A stretch of 64,000 nucleotides of DNA from Brevibacillus_H ginsengisoli (GTDB lineage: Bacteria > Bacillota > Bacilli > Brevibacillales > Brevibacillaceae), in assembly GCF_050113715.1 (NCBI RefSeq), contig NZ_JBNJQR010000001.1, positions 657,305 through 721,304 of the forward strand. The letters run 5' to 3'. A program made the translations under genes and the position numbers. Shown here piece by piece: positions 54,311-62,764 of this stretch; position 1 is the stretch's first letter; each line of letters starts with the position of its first letter. A model generated the notes under the pieces. That model searched no databases and was not told where the DNA came from. It was given only the letters and a program-made list of their open reading frames with translations.

Positions 54311-54352
54311 TGATAACCCTCTGTCTTTTTCAGAAAGGCAGGGGGTTTTTCA
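54311..54352 (+). terminator. Terminator after the acyl-CoA dehydrogenase gene
   Basis: AACCCTCTGTCTTT pairs with AAAGGCAGGGGGTT (minor mismatches) around TTCAG, followed by TTT. Confidence 0.85.
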
Positions 54353-54363
54353 TTAGTTAAATC

Positions 54364-54407
54364 AAGAATTCCAAAGACATTACCTACGTAAGGTCATTGG
54401 AATTCTT
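54364..54407. repeat. 44-bp near-perfect palindrome
   Basis: AAGAATTCCAA (54364-54374) and TTGGAATTCTT (54397-54407) are exact complements, and pairing continues inward with two mismatches to a CCTACG centre. No U-run follows. Confidence 0.8.
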
Positions 54408-54427
54408 CCTATTATGTAAGCTAAGTA

Positions 54428-54620
54428 AAGAAAAGACTTCGTCTACTTACAGCCTCCTTGGAAGTGACGCCTAGCGAAGGAAAGGAGAAAGGAAAAAGAG
54501 TCGTCATCCAACCCCTTTAGGGGCGCGAAGCGTTTGGCGACTCCCTTTCGGATTGAGAGAGCGGACTTTCAAACTTCATTGCGAACTTCCACAGAGCGAA
54601 AAGAGACGAAGTCTTTTCTT
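54428..54620. repeat. Structured ~193-bp repeat, copy 2
   Basis: Terminal inverted repeat of 17 bp, AAGAAAAGACTTCGTCT (54428-54444) and AGACGAAGTCTTTTCTT (54604-54620). It keeps TGGAAGT/ACTTCCA (54459-54465 with 54585-54591), GAGTCGTCA/TGGCGACTC (54498-54506 with 54535-54543) and CCCCTTTAGGGG. Roughly four bases in five match copy 1 over the shared part. It lacks copy 1's extra GTCCCCC/GGGGA hairpin before the right end. One stem position is C-G in copy 1 and U-G here, so pairing is kept. Confidence 0.85.
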
Positions 54621-54648
54621 GGGCTTTTCCCCCCAAATAGGATATTAT
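54619..54648 (+). promoter_or_regulatory. Possible trmK promoter abutting repeat copy 2
   Basis: TTGGGC (54619-54624) overlaps the last bases of the repeat; 18 bases later is TATTAT (54643-54648). The -35 is weak (three of six). Confidence 0.4.
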
Positions 54649-54673
54649 AGAGGGTACGGAAGGTGAAAAACAC

Positions 54674-55429
54674 ATGGCATCCATAATGATTTCAGACAGA
54701 TTACAAACCATTGCGAGTTATTGCCCAGAGGGGGCGAAAGTGGCAGACATCGGTTCTGATCACGCTCTTCTTGCTTCCTATCTGGTTCTCAATAACATCG
54801 CTTCATCGGTAGTGGCTGGGGAGTTGAACGAAGGCCCTTACCTTGCCGCCAAGCGACAGGTAGAATCAATTCTAGCGACCAACAGGATTTCGGTTCGCCG
54901 AGGAGACGGGCTAGCCGTTATACATAAGAACGAAGTAGATGTGGTATGTATTGCAGGAATGGGGGGCCAGTTAATCGCTTCGATTCTGGAAGCGGGCAAA
55001 GAGAAACTGGAAGGTGTTAGCCGCCTCATTCTTCAGCCGAACGTAGGAGAAGATATGGTCCGCAAGTGGTTGATTGCTAACGGATGGCAACTGGTTCATG
55101 AACGAATTCTGGAGGAGGATGGGATTATTTACGAGGTTTTGGTAGCTGATCTTGGAGATCCGGATCTTCCGTATCGGAATCAATCCCGTTCACAATCAGA
55201 ACTTATGCGTTTGGGACCAATGCTCTGGCAAGAGAAATCTCCTGTTCTTTTGAAAAAATTAGAAAGAGAACGCGACAAGTGGCATAAAATTCAAACACAG
55301 ATTTCTCAATCCGAACGTGCCGAGACACAAGAACGACTGCAAGAAGTACAACAAGAAATCAATTGGCTTAATGAGGTGATTCAATGCTTGCAAATGGACA
55401 AACCATCATCCAATACATCGAACAACTAG
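54674..55429 (+). CDS. trmK: tRNA (adenine22-N1)-methyltransferase TrmK
   Basis: A 251-residue SAM-dependent enzyme modifying A22 of tRNA. SDRLQTIASYCPEGAKVADIGSDHALLASYL (motif I), SVRRGDGLAVI, VVCIAGMGGQLIASIL, LILQPNVGEDMVRKWL, and a C-terminal coiled coil. Followed by and overlapping nif3, the fixed partner in Firmicutes. Confidence 0.96.
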   Translation: MASIMISDRLQTIASYCPEGAKVADIGSDHALLASYLVLNNIASSVVAGELNEGPYLAAKRQVESILATNRISVRRGDGLAVIHKNEVDVVCIAGMGGQLIASILEAGKEKLEGVSRLILQPNVGEDMVRKWLIANGWQLVHERILEEDGIIYEVLVADLGDPDLPYRNQSRSQSELMRLGPMLWQEKSPVLLKKLERERDKWHKIQTQISQSERAETQERLQEVQQEINWLNEVIQCLQMDKPSSNTSNN

Positions 55430-56502
55430 CCCCCAAGCATTTGGCAATGGAAGGCGACAAAATCGGTCTGCACATCGGCACAGTACAAAAACCAGTGAAG
55501 AAGATCATGATCGCGCTGGATGTCCTTGATGAGGTCGTTGATGAGGCGATTGCGGAAGGGGTCGATTTGATTATTGCTCATCATGCGGTTATTTTTCGTC
55601 CGCTGAAGCACCTCCGAACTGATCTTGCTGCCGGCAAACTGTACGAGAAGCTGATCAAACACGATATCGCCGTCTACACGGCTCACACCAACCTGGATAC
55701 AGCAGAAGGCGGCATTAATGATTGGCTGGCTGAGGCTATTGGGTTGACGGACGTGGAAGTGTTGGATGAACATACCCACGATCCACTCAAAAAACTGGTT
55801 GTCTACGTGCCTGTTGATCACGCGGAGGCAGTGCTTCAGGCGGTCTCTCGTGCTGGCGCTGGCGCTATCGGGAATTATAGTCATTGCACATTCCAGACGA
55901 AGGGAACCGGAACCTTCATGGCTGGGGAAGGAACGAATCCATTCATTGGCGAAATTGACAAGCTGGAGCGTGTTGAGGAAGTACGCTTGGAGACTGTCTT
56001 GCCAGCATCTAGACAGAACGCGGTGATTCAGGCGATGAAGAAGGCTCACCCCTACGAGGAGGTCGCCTATGACATTTATTCGTTGGATCTGCCTGGTAAG
56101 AAGCTAGGGATCGGTCGAATTGGCAAGCTACCTTCATCTTTGACCCTTCATGAACTAGCCCTTTTGGTAAAAGAACGCTTTGAGCTTACCGGACTTCGGG
56201 TAGTAGGACCGCTTGATGCGAAGGTGAGAAAAGTAGCGGTTGTCGGCGGAGACGGTAATTCCTACCTTGGAAAAGCAAAATTCCGCGGGGCAGACGTTAT
56301 GATTACAGGTGATGTTTACTACCATATGGCTCATGACGCTCAAGCGGATGGCCTTCACATCATTGATGCCGGACATAACATCGAGAAAATCATGAAGCAG
56401 AAGGTGGCCAGCTATTTGATCGAGAAGCTTCGGGAAGCTGGCAGCGAGACAGAAGTGATTTCCTCAACAATACATACAGACCCGTTCAAGTTTATTGTCT
56501 AG
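55384..56502 (+). CDS. Nif3-like dinuclear metal center protein (YqfO)
   Basis: A 372-residue NIF3-family protein related to GTP cyclohydrolase I type 2. LAMEGDKIGLHIGTVQKPVKKIMIALD, then metal-ligand motifs IIAHHAVIF and YTAHTNLDTA, an inserted PII-like domain (LVVYVPVDHAEAVLQAVSRAGAGAIGNYSHC), and GDVYYHMAHDAQADGLHIIDAGHN. Overlaps trmK by 46 bases, so translation is probably coupled. Biochemical role uncertain. Confidence 0.95.
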   Translation: MLANGQTIIQYIEQLAPKHLAMEGDKIGLHIGTVQKPVKKIMIALDVLDEVVDEAIAEGVDLIIAHHAVIFRPLKHLRTDLAAGKLYEKLIKHDIAVYTAHTNLDTAEGGINDWLAEAIGLTDVEVLDEHTHDPLKKLVVYVPVDHAEAVLQAVSRAGAGAIGNYSHCTFQTKGTGTFMAGEGTNPFIGEIDKLERVEEVRLETVLPASRQNAVIQAMKKAHPYEEVAYDIYSLDLPGKKLGIGRIGKLPSSLTLHELALLVKERFELTGLRVVGPLDAKVRKVAVVGGDGNSYLGKAKFRGADVMITGDVYYHMAHDAQADGLHIIDAGHNIEKIMKQKVASYLIEKLREAGSETEVISSTIHTDPFKFIV

Positions 56503-56536
56503 ATGAGTCTGATCGTGAATGAAGTAGGTGAATAGG

Positions 56537-57034
56537 ATGCTGCCAGCGAAGAAGCTATTCGAATGGCATAAGGTTAACGAGACGATTGCACACGCCAATC
56601 AAGAACTCGACGAGCTAACGAAGCAGGAACAAGTACATGTGAATACGATTCAACAGCTGACTTCCAAGCTGGAGGCGCTGCCCGTAACCGACACCCCGGA
56701 TGATCAAATCGCAAGAATGTTGGCTGAACAGGAGTTGTGGATGGCGCAAAAGGCGTACGAACGGTTTCAGGAGGAAGCGGGAGGGACACGCTTTGAACTG
56801 GACTCGCGAATCTCAGAGCAACAATTTGAGCGGGTTCGCTTGGAGCAAGAACTTGAGCAAGCGCATCTTGCCGAATATTACCGCATAAAAGAAAACAAAA
56901 AGAATCCGATAGTGGAAGTAAAAAGAAAAATGTGCACGGGATGTTTTCTTCCGTTGTCACTTGCAAAAGTAGATGAATGGCGTCGGGCGAAAGGATTGGT
57001 TTATTGTGACGAATGTGGGCGGATTCTCGTCTAA
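56537..57034 (+). CDS. C4-type zinc-ribbon coiled-coil protein
   Basis: A 165-residue protein. A long coiled coil (AKKLFEWHKVNETIAHANQELDELTKQEQ through residue 130) ends in a C4 zinc ribbon (CTGCFLPLSLAKVDEW, then YCDEC). Family members follow nif3 widely; function not established. ATG at 56537 with TAGGTG upstream; a GTG three codons earlier overlaps that box. Its end overlaps the next gene by 29 bases in another frame. Confidence 0.88.
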   Translation: MLPAKKLFEWHKVNETIAHANQELDELTKQEQVHVNTIQQLTSKLEALPVTDTPDDQIARMLAEQELWMAQKAYERFQEEAGGTRFELDSRISEQQFERVRLEQELEQAHLAEYYRIKENKKNPIVEVKRKMCTGCFLPLSLAKVDEWRRAKGLVYCDECGRILV

Positions 57035-59030
57035 AAAGACTGTACAAACTGTTTCTGCATTCCTGTTGTGCGCCGTGCTGACGTTCCCTGGCGTAGCGAA
57101 AGCGAATGAGCCATCGAAAACGACTTTTACAGATATCGAGAATCACTGGGCAAAAAAAGCGATTCTCGAAAACCAAGAAAACGGGCTCATCTCAGGAATG
57201 GGTAAAACGGGACAATTCCAGCCTGAGCGGTATATGACACGCGGAGAGTTTTTGACATTGATTGACCGATGCTATTTGAAATCAGAGCAAGATTTATTTT
57301 CCCTTACCTTGCTAACGGAAGAAGATGAGATCGGGTGGGGAGATGGTTTTCGTCAGCCGTACCTCCCTTACACGGATGTTGATCGTATGACCTGGGTATA
57401 TCCATCGGTTTTACGGGTTGCGCTCGTATACGACAGTCTTTTCGGGGATCACGCGTTTCAACGAATTTTCCCAACTGAGAAGCTGCATCCTGAAGAGCCG
57501 ATTTCTCGTTCGGAAGCGGCTGATCTCATGCGTTTGTTCATCGTCAACCAGAAGGATCAATCCACAGAGGAGCTTATGCATAAATGGGGGCTGTTTACCG
57601 GTTCCCTCGATGGCAAGTTGAAACGTGGAGAAGCGGCTGTCGTCGTAAATCGATTGAACGAGTATCTGCAAGAGCATCCGATTCTACCTCTCTTGGATTA
57701 CAATAATTCCAAATTTCCGCTAGTTCCAGAAATTACGGAGATTTATCCTTTGTTTGAAGATTACGGAAGTACCCTCACAGATGCAGAAAATACGTACGTC
57801 AACAACGTGAATTTGATCGCGGATCATGAGGATGAGAAGAAAACCTTCGAGGAACTGCAGAAGCTGGCAAACTCCAATTTTTCGAACCAGCTTGGCGTTC
57901 AATATTACTTAAGCTGGAATCAATACGAGCCTTTGTCTCAAAACCTTGTCCATGCCTTCCTTGCGCTGGATCAATACCTGACGTTGAAACCAGACAAGCA
58001 ATCCCAAGAGACGCTTCGTTTGCTTGCTGCCAATCTATATGATTTGTCCCTGCAAATAGAGCCCAATGACCCTTCGGTTTTTCAAGAGGTTCTAACCAAA
58101 CTGCTTTCCTACGAGGATAAACTGGATGAAAAGGGCAAAGAAACGATTGCCATTTATCTTGCAGCTCTGGAAACCAGAAGCGGTAAAGTTCCGGAGGCCA
58201 TCACTCGTTATCAAGCCATAAAAGGTGATAAATCTGCTGTACTGAATGCTGTCTATTATCTCATTGCGACCAACCATATCGATCAAGCCAAACAGATGGT
58301 TGAAGGATTGAAGACAGAAGAGAATACAATCGCAAATCAACATCTGTATCAAACGCTCCAAGATGAGATGCAAATGCTTGACCAGCAAAAACAATACGCT
58401 GACAAACTCCAGAGCGCCATGCAAAAACTGGATGCCATTCCAGGCTATCAAGCAACCGGAGAATCGAATCTAAGCGGTTATCTCTTTCACTATACGGATC
58501 AGGTGGACAACCGATCACAAATTACACACACTAACGGATATTATAAATCTCCTGAAAAGCTCGTCTTCGATAAGATTGAGATGTATTCCGATAATAGAGC
58601 CCAGCGCTACTATTCGTACGATTTCGACGAAAATAAGTGGAGCGGGCCAAAAGAGAGCAAGATGGACTATGTCCATGAATGGCTCCAAAAGCAAGATGTT
58701 GATTTCAGGCTTCAACGGTTGGGCGCGCGTTATTCCTTGCAAACCATTGGCGATTACGACGTCATAACCGAATGGATTCCTGGCAAAAAGCTGCAAGATC
58801 GAATCAATCAGGAAAAGCTAAACATCCAGACAGTTAAGGATATTCCTGCTTTTATCACGAAATATTATATTGATCGCAAGTCAGGAATGCTGCACTCTCG
58901 TACATGGCGCTACGAGGAAACCTATACCCAAGAATATGTCGCCTACGTGGGATATGAATCATACCAGCCATACGATCAAACGATTCGTCTACCAAAAGAG
59001 GCTGTAAGCGGGACGGTGAACAATCCATGA
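57006..59030 (+). CDS. S-layer homology domain protein
   Basis: A 674-residue exported protein. A signal peptide (KKTVQTVSAFLLCAVLTFPGVAKA) is followed by SLH repeats: FTDIENHWAKKAILENQENGLISG with FQPERYMTRGEFLTLI, then LPYTDVDRMTWVYPS with EEPISRSEAADLM, then a shorter third with GLFTGSLDGKLKRGEAAVVVNRL. SLH modules bind pyruvylated wall polymer. The remaining 430 residues look like a helical, TPR-like region and a beta-rich C-terminal part that I cannot name. GTG start chosen from AAAGGAT; start uncertain. Its stop overlaps the protease start (ATGA). Confidence 0.82.
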   Translation: MTNVGGFSSKKTVQTVSAFLLCAVLTFPGVAKANEPSKTTFTDIENHWAKKAILENQENGLISGMGKTGQFQPERYMTRGEFLTLIDRCYLKSEQDLFSLTLLTEEDEIGWGDGFRQPYLPYTDVDRMTWVYPSVLRVALVYDSLFGDHAFQRIFPTEKLHPEEPISRSEAADLMRLFIVNQKDQSTEELMHKWGLFTGSLDGKLKRGEAAVVVNRLNEYLQEHPILPLLDYNNSKFPLVPEITEIYPLFEDYGSTLTDAENTYVNNVNLIADHEDEKKTFEELQKLANSNFSNQLGVQYYLSWNQYEPLSQNLVHAFLALDQYLTLKPDKQSQETLRLLAANLYDLSLQIEPNDPSVFQEVLTKLLSYEDKLDEKGKETIAIYLAALETRSGKVPEAITRYQAIKGDKSAVLNAVYYLIATNHIDQAKQMVEGLKTEENTIANQHLYQTLQDEMQMLDQQKQYADKLQSAMQKLDAIPGYQATGESNLSGYLFHYTDQVDNRSQITHTNGYYKSPEKLVFDKIEMYSDNRAQRYYSYDFDENKWSGPKESKMDYVHEWLQKQDVDFRLQRLGARYSLQTIGDYDVITEWIPGKKLQDRINQEKLNIQTVKDIPAFITKYYIDRKSGMLHSRTWRYEETYTQEYVAYVGYESYQPYDQTIRLPKEAVSGTVNNP

Positions 59031-60526
59031 AATTTTGGACCAAAAGTATAGCTGGGACCCTCTGTGTGTTATTGCTTAGTATTTCCAACGTACAAGCCGC
59101 GGAGACTTTTCCGCTGGAACCGACAGAGAAGGTCTACCAGTTTTTAACAGAAAATCATCTGAGTCGTCCCCAAGAACCTCAACTGGTTAAAGGAGCCCTA
59201 AAGGGAGTAACGGAGGAGGCAGCCAAAGTCAAACACATCACGCTCACAAGTGTCGCGGAGGATGACACCATGGGCGAGTTGGAAACCAGATTGTTAGACT
59301 GGCACACCAAACAAGGGTTGGATTGGGACGAGCTGAATCGATGGGCCATTGACGGGATGATTGATACATTGAACGATCCTTACACCAATTATTTTTCAAA
59401 AGAACAGCTGAAAGGCTTCCAGTCAGCTGTGGAAAATGAGTTTGTTGGTTTTGGGGTTCGTTTCCGTATCGTGAATGGGGAATTTGCCGTAAAAGAAGTC
59501 ATACCGGATTCTCCGGCGGCCAAAGCGATGATGAAGACAGGGGACATTGTTCTTAGTGTAGACAGCTTTCGATTGAGTGGTAAAACGCTCGAGGAGGTCT
59601 ATAAGGGATTAAAAGGTGAGGAAGGGACGAAAGCCATTTTTCACATCTACAGACCTTCCCTTAAAAAGAACATGGACATTATGCTCACACGGGAGGCTCT
59701 TGTCTTGCCGGAGGTATCCGCCAAGCGCTTCCAGCAGTCAATCGGATACATTAGTTTAACCACCTTTGGTTCGGAAGCGGGAACTCAGTTTCGCGATGGT
59801 TTAAACAAGATCATGTCCCAAAATCCACAACTTCAAGGGTTGATAATAGATCTTCGAGACAATAGCGGAGGGTATTTGTCTGCCGCTCGAGATGTAGCGA
59901 GTCTATTCATGGAAGATGGGCTCTTGATGTATACAGAGGACCGAAGCGGTATTCAAATTGAGACGTGGGTTCATAATGGACGTACGGTCGACTTCCCTGT
60001 ACGCATTTTGGTTAACCAAGGAACAGCCTCCGCATCCGAATTGCTCAGTGGTGCCCTTCGTGACAATGGAAAGGCGAAGCTGGTTGGCTCCAAGACGTTT
60101 GGTAAAGGAGTCGCTCAACAAATTATTCCATTTGAAGATGGCAATGCCTTGAAGATCACCTTGCAAGAGTACTTCACACCGAAACATACGGAAGTGAATC
60201 ATATCGGACTTACTCCCGATATCGTGGTGAAGGATGATACAGCCCAAGTCATCGAGGCTCTTCGCTCTTTGGACGTCAAACGCTTTGACATTCGCGAGAT
60301 TCTAGGCGAGGGCATCTCCATTAACGGTGTGGATTTCTATTCGGCATCGCCGATTTTTCAGAAGGGCAAACAAGGGGTAAGCATTCGCAAAGGAGTTCTG
60401 GCCAGCTTGCTTGGCAAACCAGAATTAGAAGGTGACGGCTATATAAACCTAGCTCCTTATTTAGGGAAACAAATGAGTCTTCATTCTTCTGATGGGCAGA
60501 CTGCTCTGAGCTATCAAGCCAAATAA
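59027..60526 (+). CDS. S41 family C-terminal processing peptidase
   Basis: A 499-residue exported protease. Signal peptide (MKFWTKSIAGTLCVLLLSISNVQA), helical N-terminal domain with DGMIDTLNDPYTNYFSKEQ, PDZ (EFVGFGVRFRIVNGEFAVKEVIPDSPA), and the S41 domain: GLIIDLRDNSGGYLSAARDVA, LVNQGTASASELLSGAL (Ser) and VGSKTFGKGVAQQ (Lys). The dyad is intact. Coupled to the SLH gene through ATGA, so the SLH protein may be substrate, anchor or regulator. Confidence 0.93.
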   Translation: MKFWTKSIAGTLCVLLLSISNVQAAETFPLEPTEKVYQFLTENHLSRPQEPQLVKGALKGVTEEAAKVKHITLTSVAEDDTMGELETRLLDWHTKQGLDWDELNRWAIDGMIDTLNDPYTNYFSKEQLKGFQSAVENEFVGFGVRFRIVNGEFAVKEVIPDSPAAKAMMKTGDIVLSVDSFRLSGKTLEEVYKGLKGEEGTKAIFHIYRPSLKKNMDIMLTREALVLPEVSAKRFQQSIGYISLTTFGSEAGTQFRDGLNKIMSQNPQLQGLIIDLRDNSGGYLSAARDVASLFMEDGLLMYTEDRSGIQIETWVHNGRTVDFPVRILVNQGTASASELLSGALRDNGKAKLVGSKTFGKGVAQQIIPFEDGNALKITLQEYFTPKHTEVNHIGLTPDIVVKDDTAQVIEALRSLDVKRFDIREILGEGISINGVDFYSASPIFQKGKQGVSIRKGVLASLLGKPELEGDGYINLAPYLGKQMSLHSSDGQTALSYQAK

Positions 60527-60543
60527 GAAAGGAAGCCAAAAGG

Positions 60544-61128
60544 ATGCCAAAGGCAAGGCCCGAATTAATCGATGCTTTTATCATGGAAACCACGAATGCC
60601 ATTAATACAGACGGCGTGACTGGGGTCCACATTGACAAAATCTGCGAAAAGATTGGGGTCAGCAAAGGTTCTTTTTACTGGTATTTCAAGAATAAAGAAG
60701 AATTGCTCATCCGAGTCGCGACGCATTTTCATCAGAAGGTGTCTAACATTACGTTTCATAACCTGAATCAGCTCAATGATCCACTTGAACGAATTCGGGA
60801 AGCAATTGGAATCAGCTTGAAAGCGCTCGTGGAAAATCGAATTCATCGAGAAATCTGGTCTTTGACTTTTTTGTATCCCGAATTGCAGAATTTTCTCGTC
60901 AAAATTCATCGAGAGCGCTTGGATTATATCTACCGTCAATTTCTTCTTGCCAAAGAATCGGGGCAGATAAAAGGGGATATTGATTTGTGGAGCCATAGCC
61001 AGCTACTGGTATCCTTTTACGAAGGCGCCATGTTTAAATGGGTAATCAATCCAAGCGAGCAATCCAGTGAAGAAATGCAGCGTCTTAGCGATTATGTGAT
61101 TCAGTTATTTGTCAATCAAGTAAGTTAA
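60544..61128 (+). CDS. TetR family transcriptional regulator
   Basis: A 194-residue regulator with an N-terminal helix-turn-helix (ELIDAFIMETTNAINTDGVTGVHIDKICEKIGVSKGSFYWYFKNKEELL) and a helical ligand-binding domain. It starts 17 bases after the S41 gene with GAAAGGAAG upstream, so probably the same transcript. Target and ligand unknown. Confidence 0.92.
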   Translation: MPKARPELIDAFIMETTNAINTDGVTGVHIDKICEKIGVSKGSFYWYFKNKEELLIRVATHFHQKVSNITFHNLNQLNDPLERIREAIGISLKALVENRIHREIWSLTFLYPELQNFLVKIHRERLDYIYRQFLLAKESGQIKGDIDLWSHSQLLVSFYEGAMFKWVINPSEQSSEEMQRLSDYVIQLFVNQVS

Positions 61129-61133
61129 CAGAG

Positions 61134-61172
61134 AGCTCTTGCCTTTTTTAAAAGGTAAGGGCTTTTTTTTTT
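61134..61172 (+). terminator. Terminator after the SLH-S41-TetR operon
   Basis: AGCTCTTGCCTTTT pairs with AAAAGGTAAGGGCT, followed by nine Ts. Confidence 0.88.
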
Positions 61173-61282
61173 ACACGATCGGCACCCAATGAGAATCACT
61201 GGTGATTATTGCCGTTGCGAATAGAAGCGAGCATTTCGCCAAGACTAAAAAGTACAAGAAATCGAGAGTGGGGCGGTGAACT

Positions 61283-62764
61283 GTGAAAAAAATCATCATG
61301 TTTCTCGTTGACGCCATGATGCCAGCTGTCCTGGAAAGTTGTGTGGCCAAAGAAAAAACGCGAGCCTTAAAGTTTCTAATGGACCATGGGCAATATATCC
61401 GTGATTGTGTGACGGTATTTCCTACGATGACCGCATCCATTGACTGTTCAATTGTAACTGGAGAATACCCGGATGTGCATAAAGTACCAGGTCTTGTGTG
61501 GTATGATCCAGAAGAGCAAACCATCGTGAATTACTTCAATGGAATGTCCCCTGTTATGGCGGTCGGCTTGGATAAATGTGCGCACAACGTATTATATGGG
61601 TTGAATGAAAAACACCTTAGTAAAAAAATCAAAACCATTTATGAAGAAATAGAGGAACGTGGACTCACCGCGGGATCCATCAATGTAATCGCACACCGAG
61701 GGCATCAATATTATACGCCAAAGCTTCCCACTGTGTTGAACATGGCAACGAACTTTTGTTTGAAGGAGAAGGTGAGTGGCCCAAGTATTATGAGCTTAGG
61801 AAAGCTCGTTTCTCCCGCAATCTTTCGCCAATCCCCGTGGAGCTGGGCTCATTCTGCTATGGAGTCCTTAGGCATTAATGACAGGTATGCGATTGACGTG
61901 TTGCTGGAAGTGATAAAAAGCGGGAAGCAGCCTGATTTTACGTTTGTCTATCTTCCTGATAATGATCATATGCTACATAAAGACCCAGCAGAGGCGGAGA
62001 GCTTTTTGGAGGATGTGGATCAGCAATTTGTACGCTTTCTGGACTCGTTTGATTCCTGGCAGCAAGCAATTGAGCGCAATATCATCTTGGTGATATCTGA
62101 TCACGGGCAGACATTAATTGGCCCTACTGAGGATCATAATATCCCATTAGAACAATTACTGGCCGACTTTTCGATTTATCCACTGGGTGAAGAGCTTCGT
62201 GAACACCATGAAATTGTGATATGTAATAATGAACGGATGACTTACGTTTATCCGCTTCATGAAAATTTGCAGAACCGAATCATTAGAAGCCTGTCTTCGG
62301 AAACACGAATCGATTTGATCGCATGGAAGGAAGACAAACGAGCTTGTGTAATGAGCACAGCTACACAACAAATTCTTTCGTTCACGAAACAAGGTCCCTA
62401 TCAAGATTGCTACGGACAAACATGGAGTATCTCGGGAAACTGGGACGTCTTAGACTTGAAACAAGATACTCAAGGAACGATCTGGTTTGACAATTATCCG
62501 GATGCGCTCTCAAGGCTTTACGGAAGTTTGTTTTCCCAGGAGATTCCCCTGATCGTGATTACGGCTGCTCCCATGTACGAATTCAAAAGTGATTGTTCCC
62601 CAACCCATCTGAATGGGGGAAGTCATGGTTCCTTGCACAGGCAAGATTCGCTTGTCCCTCTTCTCGTGGTTGGTGCCACGCAACCGATCCGACAGCCAGT
62701 TAGATTAATCGATCTCAAACCACTTATTCTTCAAGAACTGACCCATCAGACAGTGTTAGTGTAG
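61283..62764 (+). CDS. Alkaline phosphatase superfamily / nucleotide pyrophosphatase-like protein
   Basis: A 493-residue protein without signal peptide. IIMFLVDAMMP (first metal Asp), FPTMTASIDCSIVTGEYP (nucleophile Thr), VYLPDNDHMLHKD, VISDHGQT (Asp-His) and LNGGSHGSLHRQDSLVPLLV (His) form the type I phosphodiesterase/nucleotide pyrophosphatase pattern. Substrate unknown. GTG start with GGGGCGGTGA upstream. Its 3' end overlaps the convergent EEP gene by 41 bases. Confidence 0.88.
   Translation: MKKIIMFLVDAMMPAVLESCVAKEKTRALKFLMDHGQYIRDCVTVFPTMTASIDCSIVTGEYPDVHKVPGLVWYDPEEQTIVNYFNGMSPVMAVGLDKCAHNVLYGLNEKHLSKKIKTIYEEIEERGLTAGSINVIAHRGHQYYTPKLPTVLNMATNFCLKEKVSGPSIMSLGKLVSPAIFRQSPWSWAHSAMESLGINDRYAIDVLLEVIKSGKQPDFTFVYLPDNDHMLHKDPAEAESFLEDVDQQFVRFLDSFDSWQQAIERNIILVISDHGQTLIGPTEDHNIPLEQLLADFSIYPLGEELREHHEIVICNNERMTYVYPLHENLQNRIIRSLSSETRIDLIAWKEDKRACVMSTATQQILSFTKQGPYQDCYGQTWSISGNWDVLDLKQDTQGTIWFDNYPDALSRLYGSLFSQEIPLIVITAAPMYEFKSDCSPTHLNGGSHGSLHRQDSLVPLLVVGATQPIRQPVRLIDLKPLILQELTHQTVLV

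Noticed and set aside
52818..54620. CRISPR array or insertion sequence
   Set aside because: Only two copies, about 1.4 kb apart, with no spacers; no transposase is encoded. Treated as a structured repeat instead.
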